A DNA stretch of 63,143 nt from Alloscardovia macacae (GCF_002259705.1 NZ_MWWT01000006.1:61-63203); one strand, 5' to 3'. Counted from the first letter of the stretch, positions 26,794 to 36,970 are shown. A program made the numbers and translations. The notes: generated by a model from the sequence alone, not told the origin.

Positions 26794-29700
26794 CTAACGC
26801 TTCACGCTACGACGTCCCTTCACTGCTAGTGCCATACCTGTGAAGGCTGCCACTGAAGCGACACCGACCATCACCATAACAGCCACGCCCGTGCGGGCCA
26901 GACGCGCAGCAGGTTTCTCCTGCTTTCGCGGCTGTGCCGGCTGAGGCTGGGTAGGCACCTGCTTTGGTTCTTCTGGAGTAGAAGGATCCGTAGGAGGGAC
27001 TACCACTTCTGGCTTTGGCTCAGGCTGAGGCTCTGGTTCAGGAGTCGGAGTCGGGTCCGGTGTCGGAGTAGGATCTGGATCTGGATCTGGCTCAGGGTCC
27101 GGCACTGGCTTCTTCGTGGTCAGCAGAGTCAAGCGAATGCCACCATCATTCGTCGAGGCGGTGTACGCATCCGTACCATCTGGCCACTGACGCGCTGTCC
27201 AGGCAAAGTCGAATGCTTCGCGGCGCTCGCCTGCAGCTGGCGAGGACGTCGCCGTGGCCACAGCAGCGAATGTACCGTTTACCGTACCCGTCACCGTCAG
27301 ATACTGACCGGCTGCCAGATCATCAGACACATGAACATCCTGTACTGTGAGGTTCAACCACTCACTCGTGTCATCCACTGCTGCCTTCAGCTTCGCATAC
27401 GTATCCAGCGATGCTGCATCCTTCACAGTGAAGGTCACCGTGAGAACACGGCGAGAGGAATCCAGCGTGACGGTATCCACAGCGAATGCAGAACCGAAGC
27501 CTTCCGCCTGCACTGCTTCCTTATTCAGTCCTTCTGGGAATGTCATTCCCTCAGGAAGGGTAAGCGTGGCAGTGAAACCGACGGAACGGATATCTACACC
27601 TATGCTTGTAGGATCCACGGAGTCACCGAAGCGAGATGCTATCGCGCTCATCTGTTCCTTGATATCCGCGGTATGGATACGCCCAGTCAGTGGTACAGTG
27701 GCACCCACTTCTACCTCGGCTGGAGCCTTCTCGGTAGAGTCTGTGCCTGTGACCAAGTCACCGGCCAGTGTCTGAGGAGCGGTGCGCGGCACGAGAACGG
27801 TAAAGCTGATGGCCTTATTTGCGTCATCGGTAATACCGAAGTCACGTCCTTCAGCTGTCTGCTCGCCAGTCCAGTGGAAGACAAACGCCTTACGCGCTTC
27901 GCCCGATGCCGAGGTAGCGATGGACGCAAAGTCACCGTCTATCGTTCCCGTAGCCGTCAGTGTATCGCCCGGCTTCACATCCGCAGACACCTTCACACCC
28001 GGAACAGTAATGCGCATCGTATCGCCGAGCGCATCCACAGCAGCCTTCAGCTGAGCATAATTGGATATACCAGACTTCAAGCCCAGCGTCACATCCACGC
28101 GACGACCATCTGCCGAAAGCGCCGCACTCGTCACGCTAAACGTATCTGCGAAACCATCCAGCTTCAGAGCAGACGCGAGCGCTTCAGACGACGTCTGCGT
28201 GAAGCTCAGGCCTTCCGGAAGCGTGATGCTCGCGCGGAACGTGGACGAGAGCTCGCTCAGCGCGATGCCAGCGAGGTCAGACGGATTCCCGAACTGCTCC
28301 TCTATCGCGGCCATCTGCTGCTTAATACGCGTCGTGTCTACAGAACCACTCAGGTCGACGAGCTCATTCGCATAGGCTGGGTAGTACGCGTCATGCTCGG
28401 TATTCGTGCCAGAGAGCATGTCTGCAGGAAGCGAGCTCGAGAGCGCTCCCGGAACCACAGCGGTAAAGCGGATGGAGTTATCCTCCGCGCCAGCCGCCGC
28501 ATCCTTACCCTCAGCAGTCTGCTCACCTGCCCAGCGGAATGCGAAGGCTCGACGCGTGCCGCTCGCCGATGTGGCGATGGAGGCGAAGTCGCCATCTATC
28601 GTTCCCGTAGCCGTCAGTGTATCGCCCGGCTTCACATCCGCAGATACCTTCACACCCGGCACGGTAATGCGCATCGTATCGCCGAGAGCATCTACAGCAG
28701 CCTTCAGCTGAGCATAATTGGATATACCAGACTTCAAGCCCAGCGTCACATCCACGCGACGACCATCTGCCGAAAGCGCCGCACTCGTCACGCTAAACGT
28801 ATCCGCGAAACCATCCAGCTTCAGGGCAGACGCGTCCAGCCCAGACGGAAGCTCCATGCCTGCAGGAACAGTCATGCTCGCGCGGAACGTGGACGAAAGG
28901 TCACTCAGCGAGATGCCAGCGAGGTCAGACGGATTCCCGAACTGAGACTCTATCTCAGCCATCTGCTGCTTAATGCGCGTGGTATCCACCGCACCGGTCA
29001 GGTCGAAGCTCGAGCCAGCGAAGACAGGATACATCTCCGCGTGCTCGGTATTCGTACCGGAGAGCATGTCTGCTGGCAGAGCGCCCGAAAGCACTCCCGG
29101 AACCACAGCGGTGAAGCGGATGGAATTATCCTCCGCGCCAGCCGCCGCATCCTTACCCTCAGCAGTCTGCTCACCAGTCCAGCGGAAGGAGTACGCCTTC
29201 GTGGTACCCGACTGCGAGGTGGCGAGCGCGCGGAACGTGCCCTGGACGGTGCCGTGCATGGTCAGCTGGGTGCCCGCGGCTGTGCCTTCCGGCACGTGCA
29301 CGCCTGGTATAGTCACGTACATCCAGCCGGCGCGGGCGCCTTCTCCCGTGCCTGCAGCATTCACCACGGCGCGCAGATCCGCGTATGTATGAATGGCGGA
29401 CGCGTCCTTCAGACCGAAGGTGACGGTGACAGTACGTGCGTTCGAGCCTGCTTCAGCGCTCGAGTCTGCATCTGCCGCGTCTGCGCCGCCCACGCTCACA
29501 TCCGTGACCACGAATCCGGAACCGAAGTACTGCGTAGCGGAGTTCAGCGCTTCTGGAGTCAGGCTCGTAGCCGCTGGCAGCTCCATGCCGTCAGGCACAG
29601 TAAACTCAGCGGTGAACTTAAAGCCCTTAATGTCCACAGAGATGGTGGAACCATCTGGGTCTCCAAACTGGTGTTCTATCTCACTCATCTGGTCGCGGAT

Positions 29701-32700
29701 ACTCTGGACGTTTACAGCGCCCACCATGTCTAGTGTTTTTCCAGCGAAGACTGGATAGACCGCGTCATGCTCGGTATTCAGTGTGGTCTTATCCGCCGCG
29801 TCGCTCACAGACAGCATGTCTGCTGGCAGTTTCAGATCCAGCGGAACAGGTGTGGCGAACGTAACCTGGATGGTCTCGAGGTTCGGAGCTACAGAGTCCT
29901 TCCCCGCTTCCGTCTGACGTCCAGTCCACAGGAAGGAGAAGTCCTTCTCCGTGCCCGTTCCGTTCGAAGAGGTGGCCACGGCGTCGAATGTGCCCTGAAT
30001 GGTTCCCTTAACCGTGAGAAGCTTTCCATCTTCCACACTGTCCTGAATGAGAATGCCTGGAATGGTGAGCTTCATGGTATCTGCTACAGCGTTTACAGCA
30101 TCCTTCAGCTGCGCGTAGTTCGTTATGCCGTCCTTCAGCTTCAGCGTGATGGTGGTGGTGCGCTTATCCTCGGAGAGCTGAACGCCACCTTCAGGAGATA
30201 CAGCGAAGGTATCCGCGAAACCGCTCAGCTGTATATCCTCAGCCTTCAGATTCGCAGGCAGCTCCATGCCTTCTGGCAGAGTGATCCTCGCTGTAAAGGT
30301 GGAGGACATCTCTGAAAGTGCTATGGAGGACAGATCCGCAGGATTCCCGAACTGCTGCTCAATGGCAGACATCTGCTGCTTAATGGATGTGGTGTCTATG
30401 GTGCCGGTCACGCTCACGCGCGAGCCCTGCGTCACGCTGAGCGGAGCGCTCGCTGTAGTGTCCTGAGCACCGGATTCCACAGCAGCGAGCATGTCTGCAC
30501 CGAGCGTGCCTTCGTATGGCTTCTTCACGAGGACGGTAAGAGTCTCCTCATCGGATGCCAGAGTGGAGCGGAACCTCGTCACAGTCGTGCCATCCACAGT
30601 CGTGCCATCATCCGCTATCACGCCGAATGAGCCTGTGACAGTACTCGTCACTGGAAGTTCATCACCATTCTGCACACTAGAGCCATCCACAGTAACATCT
30701 GGGACGGTGACGGTAAGCGAATCAGCAGATACGGAGGCTGTAGGATCCGCGTCATTCGTATCCTCTGCAGCGCGAAGCATGCTTCGGAATGCAGAACGTA
30801 CTGGCTCGAGTACCGTCTCTTCTGATGCTGTATCTGTGAGTGCTTTCTTCAAGTCCGCATACGTTCGGTATGTCTTCTTCAGCCCGAGAGTGACCGTAAT
30901 GGTCTTTCCCTTAGCCTGCGCATCCTTGACTTCGAAGAGCTCGCCCATGCCTTCAGGGTCGAGCTTCACACTCTGTGCGCTCACTTCTGCTGGTGCCTGC
31001 ACATGGTCTGGAAGCGTGAAGATATACGTGAGCTGAGTCTGCAGGTCTGTCAGAGAAATCTTATCGTCGGCGGTTCCTACATACTGTTCATGGATAGCCA
31101 GCATCTTCTTCTTGAGTGCATCGAGCTGACTCGTGCGGCTTATGCTGAAGGTACCGTTCGTCGATACATCCACTTTCAGCGGCTGCGTGCTGTCTTTTTG
31201 TCCAATTTCCGAATCTCCAGTGACAGCTCCTGGCACAGAGATGTCCTCCTGTACCGTAGGAACCTTCGGGTCATCCTCCCAGGAAAGGTAATACGTCGCA
31301 TCTGCGGTGTATGCCGGATCATCTCCCTCGCTGAGGGTAATTCCGAAGAAGGATACTGGCTCGAAACTCACCTTTTTTCCTGTACCCTGCGGATTCGTAT
31401 ACCAGTTCGACGCATCACTGAGTACATACCCTGCACGGCGTATAGCTGCAGCGGTAGGAGTGATATCCTTACGCTCGAAAGCGCCCAGTATCTCACTGAG
31501 CTTCTGCTTATACTTCGCACCAGCCTTTACCACAGCCACTTCACCACCGTACAGTGGGTCGGTCTCTATGGTAAAGATATCTGGATGCGTCTTAAAGACA
31601 CTCGTCTTATCGAAGGTGCCACCGCGCGCGGAGAATGCTACACGATACACGTTATCCGTGAACTGCGCATACACATCGAGCTGAGTTTCCTTCTCGCTGA
31701 AAGTGAGTGTATCTCCAGGCTTAAGCTCACCACTCGATGCGCTCGATCCCTTCGTCCACTTGCTAAACGTCTTTCCGGCAGGAGTGAAGCCTTCCACAGC
31801 CTTAGCGACATCCTCATAGGACAGTACGGATGCGGAAGTCTCCGAAGCCACCACGCTCTGGATATAATCCACACCAGAACCGTTATGGTAGACGATGGTC
31901 TTCGCATCCCACTTCGCATACACATCTGTATCTGCAGTGAACGTCGTGGTCGCGAAGTCAAATGGCTGCTCCGCGCCCTGTGCATCCTTATAATACCAGC
32001 CGAGGAACTTCACTCCTGTGGAGTCCACTGGAGTGCCGACTTCAGTATTCCCTTCGACTACACCGAGGTTATATCCACGAATAGTCTGCTCACTCTTCGT
32101 ACCCTTCGAGCCGTCTGCAAAGGTAGCGTTTCCGTTATTCAGCTTAAAGGACACGTGCGCTGATGGAACCCATACGTGTTTCTTTCCATCTGCAGATGCA
32201 TTCTTTACTTTATACTCATACGGAGCACCCAGCTTATTTACAGGGCTGAGGACATCCGTAGCAGTGTCTGCGAGGGTGAAGAGGTACAGCTTCTCATTCC
32301 CATTCGCTTCACCATTCGTCGGGATAGCCTGTCCAGACTGGTATCCCGGAGCGTACTTGACGAGATGTGAGCCACCCGTCACGATGTACTGACCCGTACC
32401 AGCCTGTCCGAGTCCATTATCTGCATCTGCCTTTCCAGGAGTATTTACTACCGAATCTCCGAGGAACTGGATAGAGCCTTTCTGTACACCAAACTGCCCA
32501 CCTGAGTGCTCAGCACTGTCGAGCGTTCCACCGTTTTCGAAGATGGCAGTACCGTCGTTAATATTCAGGCCACCGTTATTATTATTCCTGAACTTTAAGG
32601 TAGCGCCATTATCGACGCGAATCTTATTCCCGTATCCCGTGGTGAGACCTTTAGCGCGCCAGTGGGTATGGAAGTTCTTTATTTCGAGTACGGACTTATT

Positions 32701-33870
32701 CGTGATGTGGAGTTCGCCCACATTCCATGAATTCTCGAAGTAGAATCCAGTCTGGTAGCGCACTCCTCCCTCGTCCACTGTCATGGTCGAGTTATCCAGC
32801 GTCATCGGCCCCTTCACATAGAAAGGTAACCTGTAGAAGTTCAGCTGAGAGTTCTGAGCAGTAAAACCATTAAACTCATACAGCTGCCACTTATCCGAGT
32901 CATAGCGCTGGTTCAGCACCATGTTAGTCAGATGCCCTTCCGGGTTATAGCTCTGGAAGTACCCATTCGTGATGTCCATCTTCACAGCACCTTCAGCAGA
33001 ACCGAGAACGTCCCCTACGAGCCTAAAAGCAGAACCATTCTTCGGGAAGGTGAAGTGATAGTCACCATCAGACAGGACAGCGTTTTTCGCTATATCTATA
33101 GCGGTGTTCCCATCCCCTAAGCTCATGCTCAGAGATGCCCCGGCAGCGGACTCCATACGAGATCCTGAGGTGAGCGCTATGGCCGCGCCCGGATTACCCG
33201 CCACACTCACTGCACCCTCCACGCGCAGCGTGACGCCCTGAGGCACTTCCACCTTCGTCCAGCCTGTAAAGCTTCCCGTAATGTGGATGGTTTTTATCTC
33301 AGCATGTGCCTTCTGCACCTCGAGCGCCTTCGCCATGGTCTTCAGCGCTGTGGACTGGTCAGCACCCGTAGCAGAGTCATCTCCGTTCGTACCATCCACC
33401 CACACATCCTGCTGAGCGGCCGATTCCGCGCTAGATTCGCTCGGGGTGCTCGGCGCGCTCGGCTCAGCTGCCTCTGCCCCAGCTGGCTGAGCGACTGCTG
33501 GCGTCTCCGCTGGAGCGCTCGGCGCAGCTACCGGCGCTGGCACAGCATCACGCTCGCTCGGCTGATCACCCGGCTGCACATCCGGCGCAGGCTTTTCATC
33601 CGCCTCGCTTGGCTTTTCGCCCTCAGCAGGCTTTCCCGTCTCACCAGGCGCTTCAGTGCCCGTCCCCGCAGGAGCCGTAGGAGCAGCAGGCATCGCAGCA
33701 GGCGTTCCTCCTGGCGTCCCCTCATCTGCCACAGCTGGCAGCGCTGGCACGAGCATGGCTGCTGTGACCACGAATGCCACGGCAGTGCGCAGGATGGTGT
33801 GGCCGAGCCTCCTGCCGAGCCATGCCCCACCAGTAGGGTACAGTTCAGTCCTTCTCTTCTCCGGTTTCAT
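26794..33870 (-). CDS. Giant LAXTG-anchored surface protein with beta-helix, InlB-type and long tandem repeats
   Basis: A 2358-residue cell-wall protein, presumably an adhesin. The start at 33870 is chosen because a signal peptide begins there (cleavage near ALPAVA, residue 48) behind GGGGGA. Domains in order: Ala/Pro/Glu-rich stalk (50-150); right-handed beta-helix-like region (about 155-480, VEVPQGVTLRVEGAVSV); InlB/Listeria-Bacteroides repeats (about 560-700, FLGWYYKDAQG...FTADTDVYAKWD); then several ~170-220-residue repeats (IKQQMAxIExQFGNPSDL...SSTFRA...LPEG...ISNYAQLKAAVDALGDT...FRWTGEQTAEGKD). A Pro/Glu/Asp wall-spanning region precedes LARTG (2324-2328), a helix and a basic tail. No sortase gene is in the window. 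Confidence 0.82.
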   Translation of the reverse strand: MKPEKRRTELYPTGGAWLGRRLGHTILRTAVAFVVTAAMLVPALPAVADEGTPGGTPAAMPAAPTAPAGTGTEAPGETGKPAEGEKPSEADEKPAPDVQPGDQPSERDAVPAPVAAPSAPAETPAVAQPAGAEAAEPSAPSTPSESSAESAAQQDVWVDGTNGDDSATGADQSTALKTMAKALEVQKAHAEIKTIHITGSFTGWTKVEVPQGVTLRVEGAVSVAGNPGAAIALTSGSRMESAAGASLSMSLGDGNTAIDIAKNAVLSDGDYHFTFPKNGSAFRLVGDVLGSAEGAVKMDITNGYFQSYNPEGHLTNMVLNQRYDSDKWQLYEFNGFTAQNSQLNFYRLPFYVKGPMTLDNSTMTVDEGGVRYQTGFYFENSWNVGELHITNKSVLEIKNFHTHWRAKGLTTGYGNKIRVDNGATLKFRNNNNGGLNINDGTAIFENGGTLDSAEHSGGQFGVQKGSIQFLGDSVVNTPGKADADNGLGQAGTGQYIVTGGSHLVKYAPGYQSGQAIPTNGEANGNEKLYLFTLADTATDVLSPVNKLGAPYEYKVKNASADGKKHVWVPSAHVSFKLNNGNATFADGSKGTKSEQTIRGYNLGVVEGNTEVGTPVDSTGVKFLGWYYKDAQGAEQPFDFATTTFTADTDVYAKWDAKTIVYHNGSGVDYIQSVVASETSASVLSYEDVAKAVEGFTPAGKTFSKWTKGSSASSGELKPGDTLTFSEKETQLDVYAQFTDNVYRVAFSARGGTFDKTSVFKTHPDIFTIETDPLYGGEVAVVKAGAKYKQKLSEILGAFERKDITPTAAAIRRAGYVLSDASNWYTNPQGTGKKVSFEPVSFFGITLSEGDDPAYTADATYYLSWEDDPKVPTVQEDISVPGAVTGDSEIGQKDSTQPLKVDVSTNGTFSISRTSQLDALKKKMLAIHEQYVGTADDKISLTDLQTQLTYIFTLPDHVQAPAEVSAQSVKLDPEGMGELFEVKDAQAKGKTITVTLGLKKTYRTYADLKKALTDTASEETVLEPVRSAFRSMLRAAEDTNDADPTASVSADSLTVTVPDVTVDGSSVQNGDELPVTSTVTGSFGVIADDGTTVDGTTVTRFRSTLASDEETLTVLVKKPYEGTLGADMLAAVESGAQDTTASAPLSVTQGSRVSVTGTIDTTSIKQQMSAIEQQFGNPADLSSIALSEMSSTFTARITLPEGMELPANLKAEDIQLSGFADTFAVSPEGGVQLSEDKRTTTITLKLKDGITNYAQLKDAVNAVADTMKLTIPGILIQDSVEDGKLLTVKGTIQGTFDAVATSSNGTGTEKDFSFLWTGRQTEAGKDSVAPNLETIQVTFATPVPLDLKLPADMLSVSDAADKTTLNTEHDAVYPVFAGKTLDMVGAVNVQSIRDQMSEIEHQFGDPDGSTISVDIKGFKFTAEFTVPDGMELPAATSLTPEALNSATQYFGSGFVVTDVSVGGADAADADSSAEAGSNARTVTVTFGLKDASAIHTYADLRAVVNAAGTGEGARAGWMYVTIPGVHVPEGTAAGTQLTMHGTVQGTFRALATSQSGTTKAYSFRWTGEQTAEGKDAAAGAEDNSIRFTAVVPGVLSGALPADMLSGTNTEHAEMYPVFAGSSFDLTGAVDTTRIKQQMAEIESQFGNPSDLAGISLSDLSSTFRASMTVPAGMELPSGLDASALKLDGFADTFSVTSAALSADGRRVDVTLGLKSGISNYAQLKAAVDALGDTMRITVPGVKVSADVKPGDTLTATGTIDGDFASIATSASGTRRAFAFRWAGEQTAEGKDAAAGAEDNSIRFTAVVPGALSSSLPADMLSGTNTEHDAYYPAYANELVDLSGSVDTTRIKQQMAAIEEQFGNPSDLAGIALSELSSTFRASITLPEGLSFTQTSSEALASALKLDGFADTFSVTSAALSADGRRVDVTLGLKSGISNYAQLKAAVDALGDTMRITVPGVKVSADVKPGDTLTATGTIDGDFASIATSASGEARKAFVFHWTGEQTAEGRDFGITDDANKAISFTVLVPRTAPQTLAGDLVTGTDSTEKAPAEVEVGATVPLTGRIHTADIKEQMSAIASRFGDSVDPTSIGVDIRSVGFTATLTLPEGMTFPEGLNKEAVQAEGFGSAFAVDTVTLDSSRRVLTVTFTVKDAASLDTYAKLKAAVDDTSEWLNLTVQDVHVSDDLAAGQYLTVTGTVNGTFAAVATATSSPAAGERREAFDFAWTARQWPDGTDAYTASTNDGGIRLTLLTTKKPVPDPEPDPDPDPTPTPDPTPTPEPEPQPEPKPEVVVPPTDPSTPEEPKQVPTQPQPAQPRKQEKPAARLARTGVAVMVMVGVASVAAFTGMALAVKGRRSVKR
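27939..28177 (-). repeat. 239-bp internal direct repeat, copy 1
   Basis: Identical to 28596-28834 except at about seven positions, mostly silent. The offset is 657 bases (219 codons), so unequal crossing-over would remove or add one complete repeat domain in frame. Confidence 0.9.
28596..28834 (-). repeat. 239-bp internal direct repeat, copy 2
   Basis: Partner of 27939-28177 within the giant surface-protein gene. The other repeat units of the gene are related but more diverged, so this pair is the most recent duplication or was homogenised by gene conversion. Confidence 0.9.
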
Positions 33871-33998
33871 GATTCCCCCGTTAAAAAACGTACGGCATAG
33901 TACGCAGGCACCTCCTCCACACCGTGCCTCGTGTGTATGCCCCTCTTCTGTACCCTCTATTTTACTCCTTCCCCTGCCCCACAGACACCCACACACGC

Positions 33999-34004
33999 TA
34001 TACT
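33999..34004 (+). promoter_or_regulatory. -10 box of a leaderless LysR-type gene
   Basis: TATACT is followed by six bases and then the ATG at 34011, so the transcript should start at or next to the initiation codon. No Shine-Dalgarno is present. Confidence 0.6.
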
Positions 34005-34010
34005 CAATCT

Positions 34011-34961
34011 ATGGTTAATACTGCAGATCTCCGTCAGCTCGTCACTTTCGCGCGCAAGGGTACGCTCTCCGCAGCAGCGCGAGAATTGCACATGTCTCAG
34101 CCGTCGCTGACGCGGACCATGCACAGACTCGAGGCGGAATTTAAAGTCTCGCTGTTCGACCGAAATTCCGGCAGCGTCGCGCTGAACGCCACCGGACAGC
34201 TCGCCGTGCAGGAAGCCGAGCGCGTCATCGAGCTGCACGACCAGATGCTCGAACGCGTCCGCGCGTTCTACCTCCAGCAGCGTAGCATCTCTATCCTCTC
34301 GTGCGCACCGCTGCCGCTGACTATCGTCGAGCGGATCATCGCGAACGCGTACCCGGATCTGACCATCCAGTCCGCGCTCGAGGAGGACGAAGACGTGGTC
34401 CTGCAGGCCATCGAGCCGGATGCGGAAGGACCGGCAGGCGCGGCGGGCGCTCACGTGGATCTCACCATCGTGCGCAGACCGCTGTCCGCGGACGAGCAGA
34501 AGGCGCGCGGCCTCGTGTGCGTGCCTGTGCTGCGCGAGACGCTGTACCTGTCCGTGCCGAAAGACCATCTGCTGGCACAGCGCGAAAGCCTGCATTTTAG
34601 CGATTTTAACGGCTACAGCATCATTTTGCGGCCGGACATCGGCTTCTGGATGGATGTGGTGCGTCAGCATCTGCCGGCCTCGCAGCTTCTCGTGCAGCAG
34701 GACGCGAAGGCTTTTCATACCATCGCCGCGCAGAGCGATTTCTTCTACTTCAGCACGAGCGCGTTCCTCGCCATGGCGGACGAGGATAATCCGCTGCAGC
34801 TGCCGGGAGAGCACCGCCCGGACCCGAGCCGCGCGTTTATTAAGATTCTGGACGAGGATGCCACGTCGGAGTTTTACTGCGTGTGCCGCGCTGAGCAGCT
34901 TCCGGCGCTCGGCGGATTGCTCCGCGAGGTGCAGACGGCCGGAAAGGCGTTCGAGAGGTAG
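34011..34961 (+). CDS. LysR-family transcriptional regulator
   Basis: DNA-binding regulator of 316 aa. The N-terminal winged helix (LRQLVTFARKGTLSAAARELHMSQPSLTRTMHRLEAEFKVSLFDR) is typical, with a short coiled linker (HDQMLERVRAFYLQQ) and an effector domain. The start at 34011 follows a -10 box by six bases, giving a leaderless mRNA and a protein beginning directly with the DNA-binding domain. It is divergent from the giant surface-protein gene (140 bases between starts), which makes that gene the first candidate target. Ligand unknown. Confidence 0.9.
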   Translation: MVNTADLRQLVTFARKGTLSAAARELHMSQPSLTRTMHRLEAEFKVSLFDRNSGSVALNATGQLAVQEAERVIELHDQMLERVRAFYLQQRSISILSCAPLPLTIVERIIANAYPDLTIQSALEEDEDVVLQAIEPDAEGPAGAAGAHVDLTIVRRPLSADEQKARGLVCVPVLRETLYLSVPKDHLLAQRESLHFSDFNGYSIILRPDIGFWMDVVRQHLPASQLLVQQDAKAFHTIAAQSDFFYFSTSAFLAMADEDNPLQLPGEHRPDPSRAFIKILDEDATSEFYCVCRAEQLPALGGLLREVQTAGKAFER

Positions 34962-35075
34962 ACGCGCTGAGGGCAATTCTTCCGAGTCCTGACGGATGGT
35001 GTAAAGATGTGGCATAACCACTACCCAGCGCGGTCTACCAAAGCTTCAAACCCCAGCGTTTAAGCCAAAACGAAA

Positions 35076-35101
35076 TGGAGCGGATGACGGGAGTCGAACC
35101 C
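35076..35101. mobile_element. Left attachment site (att) of the tRNA-Gly-integrated element
   Basis: A 26-bp exact copy of the 3' end of the tRNA-Gly gene (T arm to CCA), repeated at 42722-42747. A further 31 bp to its left also match imperfectly (AAACCC, then GTTTAAGCCA in both), so the homology between phage-side and chromosomal sites is longer than the exact core. Confidence 0.9.
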
Positions 35102-35115
35102 TAATTTTACGTATT

Positions 35116-35189
35116 CATAAGTGGTCATAAGTGTTCAAGAGTGGCGGAACTAAAGGCCTTTCACAGTCATAAGTGGTCATAAGTGTTCA
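35116..35189. repeat. Paired direct repeats next to the left att site (possible integrase arm sites)
   Basis: A 22-bp sequence (CATAAGTGGTCATAAGTG plus four bases) occurs at 35116-35137 and 35168-35189, each holding two CATAAGTG units. The complementary motif TGAACACTTATG recurs at 36971-36982 in the repressor promoter. Such repeats suit arm-type integrase sites or operators. ATGTTATAGAGATGTTATAG occurs near both ends of the element (35213 and 42647). Confidence 0.65.
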
Positions 35190-35207
35190 TAACTATTCAG
35201 AAGAATG

Positions 35208-36296
35208 TTATAGAGATGTTATAGAGACTTCTATAACATCGTTAATACTGTCAGCTACCTTATGCATGTCTTTGTCGAATAAATCCGCGTACGTGTCTAA
35301 TGTCATGCTCGCGTTCTTATGTCCTAGCATTTTTTGCACGGCCTTAACGTTCGCACCCGAGCTAATGGCTATACTCGCCGCCGTATGCCGTAAATCATGC
35401 ACAGCCAAGGACGGCACGCCGCTCTCTCGGATAGCCTTCGCGTACCAACCATTATTGTGTCTAGACTGCTCATGCAAGTGTCCGCCATCCCAGCCAGTAA
35501 AAACAAGGGCGCTAGGCTTCTTACCTTCGATGTCTTTGGCCAGTTCACGCATAATGAGCCGAGGGACGGGCACTATTCTATTTTCCCACGTCTTCGGAGC
35601 GCCCTCGACATGCTCGCGACCAGCACGAACATAGTTCCTATGCACGCTAATAGTGTTCTTATTCGTGTCTATGTCTTCTACTCTGAGCGCGCTCGCTTCA
35701 CCCCACCTAAGCCCACAGAAACCGAGAACCAAGATAAGTGTTCTATGTTCGCCACTCGCGTTAGCTAGGCTAATGACTTGCTCGGGTGTTAAATAGGTGC
35801 GCTGCTTACGCATTTTTCTTGGCAGCGTAATATGTTCGCATGGGCTTACCTTTATAAGTCCGTCACGCATAGCCATCTCATAAATACCCTTAAGACACCC
35901 ATAGGCGCGTAAAACCACGGTAGCGCTCTTCTCTTGAGCTAGTTCACTCACCCATGCTTGAACGTGGCTAGGCTTGATACTATTCAGCTTCCTACGCCCC
36001 CATTTAGGCAGTACATGCACGCGTAGAGCGCTCTCAAGATCACGCATGTATGTAGGCTTACTTACGCCCTTCTTGGCTTCATACCACTGTGGGGCTAATG
36101 CTGCTATGGTTGAGTTCGATTTTATCGGGTCTGTGAACGTGCCCGCTTCCATGGCTGTGAGTGTTTCCGCTATCCATTGTTGAGCGTCTCTCTTGCGTCT
36201 AAAGCCGCCCTTCGTGTGTTGTTTCCCGTTTTCGTCTCTGTAGGATACATAGAAGCGTTTGCCCGTGCTTGAGCTGTATTCATGAACACTTCCCAT
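35208..36296 (-). CDS. int: Tyrosine recombinase (phage-type integrase)
   Basis: Site-specific recombinase of 362 aa that integrates and excises the element at tRNA-Gly. An N-terminal arm-binding region (YRDENGKQHTKGGFRRKRDAQQW) is followed by a SAM-like core-binding domain (about 70-160) and the catalytic domain: Arg in GFCGLRWGEA, HDLRHTAAS (His-x-x-Arg) and the nucleophile Tyr in TLDTYADLF. The ATG overlaps the repressor stop by one base (TAATG), so the two are translated together. It lies next to its left att site, as is usual. Confidence 0.95.
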   Translation of the reverse strand: MGSVHEYSSSTGKRFYVSYRDENGKQHTKGGFRRKRDAQQWIAETLTAMEAGTFTDPIKSNSTIAALAPQWYEAKKGVSKPTYMRDLESALRVHVLPKWGRRKLNSIKPSHVQAWVSELAQEKSATVVLRAYGCLKGIYEMAMRDGLIKVSPCEHITLPRKMRKQRTYLTPEQVISLANASGEHRTLILVLGFCGLRWGEASALRVEDIDTNKNTISVHRNYVRAGREHVEGAPKTWENRIVPVPRLIMRELAKDIEGKKPSALVFTGWDGGHLHEQSRHNNGWYAKAIRESGVPSLAVHDLRHTAASIAISSGANVKAVQKMLGHKNASMTLDTYADLFDKDMHKVADSINDVIEVSITSL

Positions 36297-36952
36297 TATG
36301 CAGCGTCCTTCTTTGGGTCATGGTTATAGTACTTCCCATAATCGTCTTCCCAATATAATGCCTGTATTTGTATTGGGATTGCGTCCATTATGCCATCTCT
36401 CACATCTACACCATTTAAGTAGTCTAGAAACTCTTGAGATGTATAGACTTCCGTTATTGTATCGTGCAGCGTTAAACCCGTAGACAAGAGCCATTCTCTA
36501 AGTGGCTTCATAGGCTCTTCGAGTAGTTCGGCTGCCTTTGTGTACTCGCCGAACCCTTTTAAGCGCCCTTCTTTGTCGCCTCTTTCGTCATACGCCTTTG
36601 CGACTTTAAATAGCTCACCTATGGCATTGTTAAGTTCTCCGAATTGTTTCATTGTGTGATGAACTTCAAGAAGAACGTTCCCGAATTCTTCTACCCCTAT
36701 GGGCAAGTCATCCCAATAGCGCGACTCTACGCCCGCTATTTCTCTCACTTCAACATGAAAGAATTGAGCTAATGCGATAGCTTCGCCGGCGGTTACTTTT
36801 CTCTGCCCGCGTTCTATTCTCGATAAGGTCATGCCGTTCCAGTCGAAGCCGATTGACTGCATGTGCTTAGTTATTTCAGCTTGACTATATCCAGCACTTT
36901 CGCGTTCGTTTGCTAGCCCTTTGCCAAAAAGATTATCTAGTGAGTTTGCCAT
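36296..36952 (-). CDS. XRE-family regulator (probable element repressor)
   Basis: A 218-aa protein with an N-terminal helix-turn-helix (LANERESAGYSQAEITKHM...NGMTLSRIERGQRKVTAGEAIALAQFF, about residues 10-65) and a C-terminal region of unknown fold. It probably silences the element, as it is divergent from the excisionase operon. The ATG at 36952 is preferred because the helix follows closely; the ATG at 36967 is also possible and neither has a strong Shine-Dalgarno. It is co-translated with integrase. Confidence 0.8.
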   Translation of the reverse strand: MANSLDNLFGKGLANERESAGYSQAEITKHMQSIGFDWNGMTLSRIERGQRKVTAGEAIALAQFFHVEVREIAGVESRYWDDLPIGVEEFGNVLLEVHHTMKQFGELNNAIGELFKVAKAYDERGDKEGRLKGFGEYTKAAELLEEPMKPLREWLLSTGLTLHDTITEVYTSQEFLDYLNGVDVRDGIMDAIPIQIQALYWEDDYGKYYNHDPKKDAA

Positions 36953-36970
36953 AGCTTCATTATACACATT

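Noticed and set aside
27331-29733. 800-codon plus-strand frame opposite the giant surface protein
   Set aside because: Its length comes from the repetitive codons of the true gene; it has His/Arg/Cys-rich composition and no recognisable domain.
34301-34992. Additional arginine-rich plus-strand frames in the LysR gene
   Set aside because: They overlap the LysR coding frame, which has an intact helix-turn-helix and promoter-defined start.
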